A stretch of 6,950 nt of DNA from an uncultured Flavobacterium sp. (GCF_946479975.1 NZ_CAMLIX010000246.1:1-6950); one strand, 5' to 3'; shown: positions 1-5,084, counted from the first letter of the stretch. Notes: generated by a model from the sequence alone, not told the origin. A program made the numbers and translations.

Positions 1-178
1 ACTGAATCAGCGGATTGTATCCCATAAAGTGAGAAGCTTCGTTAAAAACATCTTCACTAATAATAGAAATAAAATTTAAGGAAACATGCAGCGCTAAAAA
101 CGTGATTAAGAATATTCCCGAAAGAGCCATTGCTACTTTCTTTAAGATGGAAGCATTCAACTGTGCAGATTGTGCCAT
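1..178 (-). CDS. sdhC: Succinate dehydrogenase cytochrome b subunit (b558 family), N-terminal part
   Basis: Membrane anchor subunit of succinate dehydrogenase/fumarate reductase (complex II). It passes electrons from the SdhA/SdhB catalytic dimer to the quinone pool in the inner membrane. Only the first 59 residues lie in the window; the gene runs off the left edge. The translation begins MAQSAQLNASILKK, continues with a hydrophobic helix around residues 15-37 (VAMALSGIFLITFLALHV) and then SHFMGYNPLIQ near residues 49-59. The pattern KKVAMALSG..L..FL..H, and the later HFMG.NP, match the cytochrome b558-type SdhC proteins of Bacteroidota as I remember them. The histidine in LALHV is a candidate haem ligand. 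The ATG at 178-176 follows a leader of about 27 nt with no Shine-Dalgarno site, usual for this phylum. sdhA and sdhB would be expected further left, outside the window. Confidence 0.88.
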   Translation of the reverse strand, partial: MAQSAQLNASILKKVAMALSGIFLITFLALHVSLNFISIISEDVFNEASHFMGYNPLIQ

Positions 179-211
179 AAGTGTTTAAGTAGTTTGTATT
201 AAAAAATTAGA

Positions 212-242
212 CAAAAATAACTCAATTACAAAAGAACTACAA
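212..242 (-). promoter_or_regulatory. Promoter of sdhC
   Basis: On the minus strand, TTG (242-240) is followed after exactly 20 bp by TATTTTTG (219-212), a full match to the Bacteroidota -33/-7 promoter TTG-N17-23-TAnnTTTG. Transcription would start near 205 and leave a short A/T-rich leader of about 27 nt before the sdhC ATG at 178. The match is seen in the sequence; promoter activity is inferred. Confidence 0.6.
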
Positions 243-485
243 CCATTTCGCTGTTATTTATAATGATTTTAAAATAGCCAACTCCTAAGTATTTTTACTT
301 ATAAGTTTGATTTTAATTATAAATAATTTAGTATAAAAAATTTCAGAAAATTGCTTTAGAGCTATTTCTAAGCACTTTCTGAAGTTTTAGTATCATCAAA
401 AATTTATCATATTGTTATTTTATGCAAAGTTTTAATTTGTTTTCCTTAAAAGTGAGCTGTGTTAAAATTTTATTTAGGCAAAAAA

Positions 486-515
486 TTGCCAGTCCATAAC
501 ATAGTTTTACCTTTA
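486..515 (+). promoter_or_regulatory. Promoter of the HMG-CoA synthase gene
   Basis: TTG at 486-488 is followed after 19 bp by TACCTTTA (508-515), a 7 of 8 match to the Bacteroidota -7 element TAnnTTTG with ideal spacing. Predicted transcription starts near 520-523, giving a very short A-rich leader before the ATG at 535. The motif is visible; activity is inferred. Confidence 0.55.
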
Positions 516-534
516 TCGGCTCAAAAAATTAAGA

Positions 535-1896
535 ATGAAAACAGGAATTGATGCTATTTCTTTTGATGTAGCAAACATACATTTACCCATAAAAACTTTG
601 GCGACTGCCAGAAATATAGAACCAGAAAAACTAGAAAAAGGTCTTGGATTATTAAAAATGACTTTTCCAGATGTTCATCAAGATACTGTAGTTTTTGGAG
701 CAAATGCTTTGACTAAACTTATCCTTGATAATAAAATCAACCTAAACGAAATAAGCCGAATTTATGTTGGTACCGAAAGCGCAATTGACAGTTCTAAACC
801 AATTGCATCTTATTTAATTAGTTTAATGGAACAAAAATTTGGCGAAGATTCTCTAGCCGAATGTGATGTTGTCGATTTTACTTTTGCTTGTATTGGCGGT
901 GTTGACGCGATGCAAAACTGTTTGGATTTTGTAAAACTGAATCCGACGAAAAAAGCAATTGTTGTAACGAGTGATTTTGCCAAATACGATTTAAATTCTG
1001 GCGGAGAATATACGCAAGGAGCTGGAGCTGTTGCGATGTTGATTACGGCAAACCCAAAAATCATTGCTTTTGATGACAATTGGGCAACGAGCACAAAAGG
1101 TGTTTTCGACTTCTTCAAACCTTACAGAACTATTTCTAAAGAAGAAATCACAAAAAATGCAAACAACGATTCTTGGTTTGACAATTTAGAAGCTGAAATC
1201 GAAATTCATAAAGACCAGCCGGTTTTTGATGGCCAATATTCAAACCAATGTTATATGGATCGTACGCGAAATGCTTACTTTTCATTCAAAAAATTAAAAA
1301 ATACAACCGAGACTTTATACAATACTTGGACAAGCATCATTATGCACTTGCCATATTCTTTTCAAGGACGCAGAATGCTTTCTGAAATTTACGCTTTAGA
1401 CAGTGCTGAAAAAATTATTGCTGACGATATCGCGCCTGCAGATTATCAGACAAAAATTAAAGAAGTTTCAAAATCTGATGACTATAAAACATTTGTAACC
1501 GAGAAATTACAACCTGCTGAATTGGCTTCTTCTTTAATTGGAAACCTTTATACAGGTTCTATTTTCATGGGATTATTATCGACTTTGGCTCACTTTTACG
1601 ATACAAAAAAAGAAGTTTCGGGAACTAAATTTGGTTTCTTAGCTTACGGAAGTGGATCAAAATCGAAAGTTTTCGAAGGAACTATTCAGCCCGAATGGCA
1701 ATCGGCTTTGGCAAATGTGAAGCTTTTTGAAAATTTAGCAGAAAGTGTAGAAATTGACTTCAACACTTACGAAAGTCTTCATAAAAAAGAACAAAAAACA
1801 AGCATAAGAACTCCGAAAAACGAATGGGTTTTAGATCGAATTGAAAAAGAAATTCCTGTTTTAGTTGGAGCTCGTTATTATAAATGGCTTGATTAA
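535..1896 (+). CDS. mvaS: Hydroxymethylglutaryl-CoA synthase (MvaS-type)
   Basis: Condenses acetyl-CoA with acetoacetyl-CoA to give HMG-CoA, the second step of the mevalonate route to isoprenoids, in the cytosol. The thiolase-like fold is recognisable by comparison with remembered Staphylococcus aureus MvaS. The catalytic glutamate is E81 in VGTESAIDSSK, the acyl-accepting cysteine is C119 in DFTFACIGGVDAM, and the catalytic histidine is H271 in IIMHLPYSFQGRR. Family blocks include LNSGGEYTQGAGAVAM (153-168), VFDFFKP (190-196), IGNLYTGS (335-342) and YGSGSKSKVFEG (371-382). At 453 residues it is about 65 longer than the roughly 388-residue Gram-positive enzyme. The extra length lies mainly in two insertions near residues 198-240 and 290-333, plus a C-terminal extension. 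The ATG at 535 is preceded by an A-rich leader and a good promoter. It appears monocistronic, with the nearest downstream genes convergent. A biosynthetic-cluster HMGS-like enzyme is less likely, because no acyl carrier or enoyl-CoA hydratase genes lie nearby. Confidence 0.9.
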   Translation: MKTGIDAISFDVANIHLPIKTLATARNIEPEKLEKGLGLLKMTFPDVHQDTVVFGANALTKLILDNKINLNEISRIYVGTESAIDSSKPIASYLISLMEQKFGEDSLAECDVVDFTFACIGGVDAMQNCLDFVKLNPTKKAIVVTSDFAKYDLNSGGEYTQGAGAVAMLITANPKIIAFDDNWATSTKGVFDFFKPYRTISKEEITKNANNDSWFDNLEAEIEIHKDQPVFDGQYSNQCYMDRTRNAYFSFKKLKNTTETLYNTWTSIIMHLPYSFQGRRMLSEIYALDSAEKIIADDIAPADYQTKIKEVSKSDDYKTFVTEKLQPAELASSLIGNLYTGSIFMGLLSTLAHFYDTKKEVSGTKFGFLAYGSGSKSKVFEGTIQPEWQSALANVKLFENLAESVEIDFNTYESLHKKEQKTSIRTPKNEWVLDRIEKEIPVLVGARYYKWLD

Positions 1897-1907
1897 ATAA
1901 TTAAAAT

Positions 1908-2026
1908 TTAACCGCCAAGAGCGCAAAGATTTACGCAAGGTTCGCAAAGTTTTTTATTACAAAGCTTTGCGAACTTTGCGTTTTATAAAACACTACATAA
2001 AAAATCCTTGCGTGCTTTGCGGTTAA
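1908..2026. repeat. Long imperfect palindrome of CTTTGCG repeats, possible bidirectional terminator
   Basis: Two nested inverted repeats span this stretch. The inner 17-bp arms (1933-1949 and 1965-1981) differ at one position, which still allows a G-T pair. The outer 25-bp arms (1908-1932 and 2002-2026, starting TTAACCGC and ending GCGGTTAA) differ at about four positions. The repeated unit is CTTTGCG or its complement CGCAAAG. The element lies between the stop codons of the convergent HMG-CoA synthase gene and the small leftward gene, so it could end transcription from both sides. The same motif recurs at 5142-5305, so this is a dispersed repeat family of the type common in Flavobacterium intergenic DNA. 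Confidence 0.75.
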
Positions 2027-2033
2027 GGAAAAA

Positions 2034-2214
2034 TCAATCCTTTTTATGTTGCTCAGTATAATTTTGATTGCCTTTAATTCTGGTATCTTCAACCTGCATT
2101 CCGTTTGCCATTCCGAGCATGAAGGCGGTAATTATTAATACAATTTTTTTTTTTTAACCAATGAAGTCGTGGCTTAGATTGCTCTAAACCTTTTTTATGA
2201 GTTTGTTTATACAT
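2034..2214 (-). pseudogene. Small anchored or exported hypothetical protein, reading frame broken at a 12-base poly-A tract
   Basis: From the ATG at 2214-2212 the frame reads MYKQTHKKGLEQSKPRLHWL and then a run of lysines encoded by 12 consecutive A (plus-strand T 2144-2155). As written it continues out of phase and stops at 2091-2089 after 41 residues. With one A fewer, the frame continues as KKKIVLIITAFMLGMANGMQ, then VEDTRIKGNQNYTEQHKKD, and stops at 2036-2034. That gives 59 residues: a basic N-terminus, one hydrophobic segment around residues 24-39 and a polar tail, typical of a small membrane-anchored or exported protein. The -1-frame tail has no start of its own, because a TAA sits directly upstream of the A run. 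It may be a true pseudogene, a homopolymer sequencing error, or a gene expressed by slippage. The start lies 18 nt after the stop of the preceding small gene, suggesting co-transcription. I do not recognise the family. Confidence 0.45.
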
Positions 2215-2232
2215 TTTAAAAATGATAAATGA

Positions 2233-2625
2233 TTAGACATTATGAATCATCTTATGCCATAAAATAGCATAATGGCGTAGAAAAACATTTTCATAAGCCG
2301 TGTATAAACTTTTCTTGAAGTTGCTTAAAGTAATTACTTCGTTTACAAAAACGGATTGCTTTATAAATGAAATAATATTTTGATGAAGATTTTTATGTAA
2401 TTGAAAAACTATTTGAGTTTTAAGACTCAAAACATCTTTTAGTCTAAAATAAATCGAAAGTATTGGAAAAGAGATTTTCCCAGATTTTGCTTTATTAAAA
2501 ACATAAACCCGAAGATTCTTAAGATCTATTTCTTTTCTTGAAACAACAAAAGAAGATTGATAATATTCTGGAGAATTAGATTGAGCATACAAAACACCAT
2601 CGCCTGCCATTACGACCACAGCCAC
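2233..2625 (-). CDS. Hypothetical small exported protein, probably with a frameshifted signal peptide
   Basis: The open frame from GTG (2625-2623), or from the internal ATG at 2610-2608, encodes up to 130 residues starting MAVVVMAGDGVLYAQS. It continues with SNSPEYYQSSFVVSRKE and a Lys/Phe/Ile-rich tail ending KMIHNV. Neither start has the usual A-rich leader. In the neighbouring frame directly upstream there is an A-rich leader, then TTG AAA AAC at 2660, reading LKNHLKYLISL. Joining the two frames needs one extra base at the TTTT run (minus strand, 2629-2626). The result would begin (M)KNHLKYLISLFVAVVVM, then AGDGVLYAQS: a convincing Sec signal peptide with a cleavage site near LYA-QS, in a 142-residue protein. 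So the gene is either slightly damaged at its 5' end or contains a sequence error. I do not recognise the mature part. The next small leftward gene begins 18 nt after its stop. Confidence 0.42.
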   Translation of the reverse strand: MAVVVMAGDGVLYAQSNSPEYYQSSFVVSRKEIDLKNLRVYVFNKAKSGKISFPILSIYFRLKDVLSLKTQIVFQLHKNLHQNIISFIKQSVFVNEVITLSNFKKSLYTAYENVFLRHYAILWHKMIHNV

Positions 2626-2719
2626 AAAAGGGAAATCAGGTATTTTAAATGGTTTTTCAAATCTGTTTTTTCAGTTTTTAAATATACAATATTTAGGCTT
2701 AAGATTTCACATACAATAT

Positions 2720-2727
2720 CAAACATA
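2720..2727 (-). promoter_or_regulatory. Possible -7 promoter element for the small leftward genes
   Basis: TATGTTTG on the minus strand is a full match to TAnnTTTG, about 60 bp before the probable TTG start at 2660. No TTG sits at the usual -33 distance, because that stretch is occupied by the REPIN-like hairpins. Support is limited to this one motif. Confidence 0.25.
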
Positions 2728-2801
2728 ACCCAAGGTTTCAACCTTGGGAGACATGCGATGTGATTATGATTGCGTCCCCAAGGTTGAAACCTTGGGCTAT
2801 G
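2724..2801. repeat. REPIN-like element: two inverted copies of a palindromic repeat
   Basis: The left hairpin CCCAAGGTTTCAACCTTGGG (2729-2748) and the right hairpin CCCAAGGTTGAAACCTTGGG (2777-2796) are exact reverse complements. Each can also fold alone with a 9-bp stem and a 2-nt loop. The symmetry extends outward to CATA(A/G)C, making 25-bp terminal inverted repeats with one mismatch around a 28-bp spacer. This is the architecture of REP doublets (REPINs) mobilised by RAYT-type transposases. No transposase is present here. The element separates the membrane-protein gene from the two small genes and may also end transcription from the right. Confidence 0.75.
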
Positions 2802-2865
2802 CTCTGAATCTGCAAAGTTTTGAAAATAAAACATTCATATTACAGTTAGAGAAAAATTTTCACCA

Positions 2866-3417
2866 TCATTCAGCACTTCTTTCTTTACTAAAAATCAACA
2901 ATCCCAATCCTAAAGTAAAAATAAAACAACTCAACAGCATTAAAATTCCATTTTTCAAGGCAAAAAAAGAAACTCCAACCGCAATTGAACCAATAATTAC
3001 CAATAAAGATTTTACCGTTTCTGTTTTTATAAAAATAAATGCATGCAATGCCAAACCAAGAAAAAGCAAAGACGGACCAACAGCAATAAAAGGATAAAAA
3101 ATAAATGGCGAAATAGTAATTTGATTACTTAATGCTTCTTTCGCGATTTCATTATTTCCGTAACTTGACATTATAAAGTCAATTGTGCAAAGACCAATAT
3201 GCGCAATAACTCCTAAAGTTGTCAATACAGAAGCAATTTTATTAATTTTTGCTTTGGGAAAGACATCATTAAACGAGACTAAAAAACAAGCTCCAATCAA
3301 ATTAAACCAATGTGCAAAATCTATCGACTCACTAAAACTTGGCAAAAGATTGGAAAAAAATAAGTAACTGGTGAGAAAAAATGATAATCCGATCAGACAA
3401 AAATGTTTGGTTTTCAT
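2866..3417 (-). CDS. Hypothetical six-helix inner-membrane protein
   Basis: An intact 183-residue, very hydrophobic protein. Likely membrane segments are near residues 5-24, 35-51, 61-84, 104-130, 136-154 and 157-176, with a short charged C-terminus (SKERSAE). The first segment could act as a signal anchor. Charged residues are sparse: D32 and H36 flank the second segment, and H73 and D80 lie in the third. I see no transporter, enzyme or sensor motif and do not recognise the family. The ATG at 3417-3415 follows a short A/T-rich leader with a possible -7 element at 3447-3440. The gene lies 101 bp after the LytTR regulator on the same strand. Two LytTR-type direct repeats occupy the far end of that gap, so it is a plausible target of the regulator (inference). 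Its downstream side is the REPIN-like element. Confidence 0.75.
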   Translation of the reverse strand: MKTKHFCLIGLSFFLTSYLFFSNLLPSFSESIDFAHWFNLIGACFLVSFNDVFPKAKINKIASVLTTLGVIAHIGLCTIDFIMSSYGNNEIAKEALSNQITISPFIFYPFIAVGPSLLFLGLALHAFIFIKTETVKSLLVIIGSIAVGVSFFALKNGILMLLSCFIFTLGLGLLIFSKERSAE

Positions 3418-3439
3418 AATTTATTTAAAATTGATGAAG

Positions 3440-3447
3440 CAAAACTA
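3440..3447 (-). promoter_or_regulatory. Possible -7 promoter element of the membrane-protein gene
   Basis: TAGTTTTG on the minus strand fits TAnnTTTG and lies 22 bp before the ATG at 3417. There is no TTG at the -33 position. A weak -33 box is what one would expect if transcription depends on an activator bound just upstream, which fits the direct repeats at 3486-3518. The motif is seen; the role is inferred. Confidence 0.35.
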
Positions 3448-3485
3448 AAATGAAAAAGATTGCTGAAAGCATTATTTTATTGACT

Positions 3486-3518
3486 TTGGTACAAAATGTA
3501 TTGTTTTAGGTACGAAAT
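3486..3518 (-). promoter_or_regulatory. Candidate LytTR operator: paired direct repeats
   Basis: On the plus strand GGTACAAAA (3488-3496) and GGTACGAAA (3509-3517) agree at 8 of 9 positions. They are separated by 12 bp, giving a 21-bp period on one face of the helix; flanking bases extend the similarity to TNGGTACRAAAT. LytTR regulators such as AgrA and AlgR-type proteins bind 9-bp direct repeats separated by about 12-13 bp. The repeats lie directly after the stop codon of the LytTR gene, roughly 55-85 bp upstream of the predicted start of the membrane-protein transcript, a typical activator position. Binding itself is inferred. Confidence 0.45.
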
Positions 3519-4259
3519 TTATAAAGCCAATAAAACTTCTTTATAATTTTTAGAAACCGGAAGTTCAATTTGAGTCAAAATAATCGTATTTGGGTTTCTC
3601 CAAGATTTAAAATGCATCGGATTGATTAAATGGGAACGATGAATTTGCATTAGAAAATCAAAATCGTCCTGAACTTTTTTTAGTGAAGAACGAATCAATT
3701 TTGATCTGAGTTTATCATTTTCTAAATAAAAAATCTCAACGTAATTTTGCGCATTCGAAATGCAAACCAAATCGGCTTTGTTGATTTTTAAAACATCTAA
3801 TCTGTTTTCGCCTTTAATTACAAGAATATCTTCTTTTACAGGAATCAGTTTTATTAAATAAGTTCGCGCTAGAATAAGAACAGGCGTCAAAATCAAAGCA
3901 ACTTTGAGGAAGATGATATTAAAAAATTGTCCAAAAGTATAACCTCCGTTTAAAATTGGACTTTTGTAGTAAGCGTAAATTCCAATTAAATAAATGAAAT
4001 AAAAAAAGAAAAGACTAATTAGCTCTAGTTTTATATTCCATTTTTGGATTTTATCGAAAATCATTTTTTGAAGAAAAGCCAGAATGCAATAACAAATAAA
4101 AGCCAATACGCTAAAACCAATACTTATTAAAAGCCAAGATTTAAAGTCTATTGTTCCATCGTCAAAAGGTTTTATAATAAAAGCGAAAATAAATAGCCAT
4201 AAGCTTATGAAACTTGCGATTACTAGATGATGTTTTATGGATGGATTTAGTTTATTCAT
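3519..4259 (-). CDS. Membrane-anchored LytTR-family transcriptional regulator
   Basis: A 246-residue one-component regulator. The N-terminal half has four probable membrane helices near residues 11-30, 43-64, 79-98 and 112-138. The C-terminal part, from about residue 145, is a LytTR DNA-binding domain: DILVIKGENR at its start, then KADLVCISNAQNYVEIFY (161-178), RSSLKKVQ (190-197), the signature IHRSHLINPMHF (206-217), and LPVSKNYKEVL (233-243). No receiver domain is present, so the signal is probably sensed by the membrane part and no histidine kinase partner is expected. Its ATG at 4259-4257 begins 2 nt after the TAA of the GNAT gene, indicating translational coupling in one operon. A pair of direct repeats with LytTR spacing sits immediately after its stop codon, before the membrane-protein gene. 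The DNA-binding family is clear; the signal and regulon are not. Confidence 0.9.
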   Translation of the reverse strand: MNKLNPSIKHHLVIASFISLWLFIFAFIIKPFDDGTIDFKSWLLISIGFSVLAFICYCILAFLQKMIFDKIQKWNIKLELISLFFFYFIYLIGIYAYYKSPILNGGYTFGQFFNIIFLKVALILTPVLILARTYLIKLIPVKEDILVIKGENRLDVLKINKADLVCISNAQNYVEIFYLENDKLRSKLIRSSLKKVQDDFDFLMQIHRSHLINPMHFKSWRNPNTIILTQIELPVSKNYKEVLLAL

Positions 4260-4261
4260 TT

Positions 4262-4708
4262 TTATTCTCTAGAAATCGTAAACTTATTATGACTCAAAAT
4301 AAAACCCAGATTCTCATAAATCATAACGTTTTCAACTCGTTTTTTGTTTGTTGTTACTTCTATACTTTTTACATTATTTTCTTCAGCATATTTTAGAATT
4401 TCCTCAACTAATTTTCTTCCAACGCCTTTTCCTCGATGATTTTTATCGATAAAAAATTCTTGAATTTCACCAACTAATCCGCAGTGATGCAGTAAATTTT
4501 GAGTATGAAAACTAATAAAACCTAAACTTTCGTTTTCATCTTCTGCAATCAGATAAATATTGTTTGGATTTGAAATATTTGAATTGAATATTTCTCTGAA
4601 AATTTGAAAATCAAAAACTTCATTTTCCAGTTTACAAATTGATTCGTAAACGAAATTTAGATCTTGGTTTTGGATTTTTCTGATGTTGAAATTTAATTCC
4701 GTCTCCAT
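4262..4708 (-). CDS. GNAT-family N-acetyltransferase, PhnO-like
   Basis: Transfers an acetyl group from acetyl-CoA to an amino group of a small molecule or protein. The 148-residue protein is a single GNAT domain. The acetyl-CoA pyrophosphate loop is in HRGKGVGRKL (91-100), preceded by the beta-4 strand GEIQEFFID (80-88). The end of the fold shows VTTNKKRVENVMIYENLGF (118-136), the usual N..A..FY...GF region. The stretch from VYESICKLENEVFD through NPNNIYLIAEDENESLGFIS to LLHHCGLVGEIQE follows E. coli aminoalkylphosphonate N-acetyltransferase PhnO closely, as I remember that sequence, including the HH pair and GEIQE. No phosphonate-utilisation genes are nearby, so the substrate is open; an aminoglycoside or other amine is possible. 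The ATG at 4708 starts the conserved fold at the right distance. The gene is first in a coupled pair with the LytTR regulator. I found no convincing promoter for it. Confidence 0.88.
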   Translation of the reverse strand: METELNFNIRKIQNQDLNFVYESICKLENEVFDFQIFREIFNSNISNPNNIYLIAEDENESLGFISFHTQNLLHHCGLVGEIQEFFIDKNHRGKGVGRKLVEEILKYAEENNVKSIEVTTNKKRVENVMIYENLGFILSHNKFTISRE

Positions 4709-4904
4709 TTTACAGCTAACTTATAATAAATTCTGATGTAATTGTCTTATTTTGTTTTTTATTCTAAGCCAATGAAATAGCAGAAAACACTAAAAATACA
4801 ATTACATAAAAAGATGTTTCATTGACTAAAATTGGTTTTACAATTAAACTTAAAAATATGGAAAACATCATTAGGTATTACTTAGTAATATAAAATTTCT
4901 TATG
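4709..4904. other. Gene-free AT-rich stretch upstream of the GNAT gene
   Basis: This should contain the promoter of the GNAT-LytTR operon. The best -7 candidate is TATTTTTA on the minus strand (4798-4791), a 7 of 8 match to TAnnTTTG with no TTG at the right distance, so I do not call it. A small palindrome, ATTACTTAGTAAT, lies at 4878-4890. I see nothing else, and no small coding frame. Confidence 0.4.
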
Positions 4905-4913
4905 AAACCGTAA

Positions 4914-4999
4914 GCGTGAGGGATAGAGGCGGTATCCTTTTATGAAGCGATAGCGGAATAAAAGATATAGCCGAAAGCCCGACCCAGAGGGACACGCCC
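4914..4999 (+). ncRNA. Flavobacterial structured intergenic RNA element (Flavo-1-like candidate)
   Basis: This block is noticeably more GC-rich than its surroundings and folds well. An outer GCGTG (4914-4918) pairs with CACGC (4993-4997). GGC (4928-4930) can pair with GCC (4970-4972). A long arm pairs TAT-C-CTTTTAT (4933-4943) with ATAAAAG-ATA (4958-4967), with one bulged C and the loop GAAGCGATAGCGGA. A small hairpin CCC-AGA-GGG occupies 4983-4991. The segments GTGAGGGATAGAGGCGG and TAGCCGAAAGCCCGACCC are a recurring flavobacterial intergenic signature. I associate it with the Flavo-1 RNA motif, but the family name is from memory and the strand is a best guess. Function is unknown. Confidence 0.5.
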
Positions 5000-5003
5000 A
5001 TAT

Positions 5004-5043
5004 TAAGATTCTGAGGTTCTAAGTTACTAAGATTCTAAGTTAA
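5004..5043. repeat. Tandem 8-bp repeat, five units
   Basis: Five consecutive octamers can be laid out exactly: TAAGATTC, TGAGGTTC, TAAGTTAC, TAAGATTC, TAAGTTAA. The first and fourth are identical and the others share TNAGNTNM. The block starts 4 bp after the Flavo-1-like element. Degenerate arrays of this kind are common between flavobacterial genes; no function can be assigned. Confidence 0.65.
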
Positions 5044-5084
5044 AAAAAACGGCGAAATCTACGAAAACCGAATTACCAATCTTT

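Larger units (their letters stand above)
179..534. other. Divergent intergenic region between sdhC and HMG-CoA synthase gene
   Basis: This gene-free 356-bp AT-rich stretch holds the sdhC promoter at its left end and the HMG-CoA synthase promoter at its right end. Between them is an imperfect hairpin at 342-383: TTCAGAAA (342-349) pairs with TTTCTGAA (376-383), and the inner arms 352-359 and 368-374 pair with one bulged T and an 8-nt loop. A lone TAnnTTTG match (TAAGTTTG, 302-309, +) has no TTG at the right distance. I see no plausible small coding frame. Confidence 0.6.

Noticed and set aside
768..780. GGTACCGAAA inside the HMG-CoA synthase gene as another LytTR site
   Set aside because: Single copy, no partner repeat at 21 bp, and inside a coding region.
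810..1118. 102-residue minus-strand open frame inside the HMG-CoA synthase gene
   Set aside because: It lies wholly antisense to a clearly conserved enzyme core, including the catalytic cysteine region, and has no recognisable features.
2557..2763. 68-residue plus-strand open frame
   Set aside because: Antisense to the small exported-protein gene, no leader or promoter, and it runs into the REPIN-like hairpin.
2724..2801. Insertion sequence
   Set aside because: There is no transposase and only a 28-bp spacer; it fits a non-autonomous REP doublet.
2610..2834. 74-residue minus-strand open frame starting beyond the REPIN-like element
   Set aside because: Its first half is translated palindrome. 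Only its end (LKNHLKYLISL) looks real, and that is better explained as the signal peptide of the neighbouring small gene.
2744..3097. 117-residue plus-strand open frame crossing the REPIN-like element and antisense to the membrane protein
   Set aside because: It starts inside the palindrome, is Lys/Pro/Asn-rich without structure, and overlaps a consistent six-helix protein on the other strand.
3185..3367. 60-residue plus-strand open frame
   Set aside because: Antisense to the membrane-protein gene, without any family signal.
4214..4396. 60-residue plus-strand open frame
   Set aside because: Antisense across the GNAT-LytTR junction; Phe/Tyr-rich by chance from A/T-rich coding DNA.
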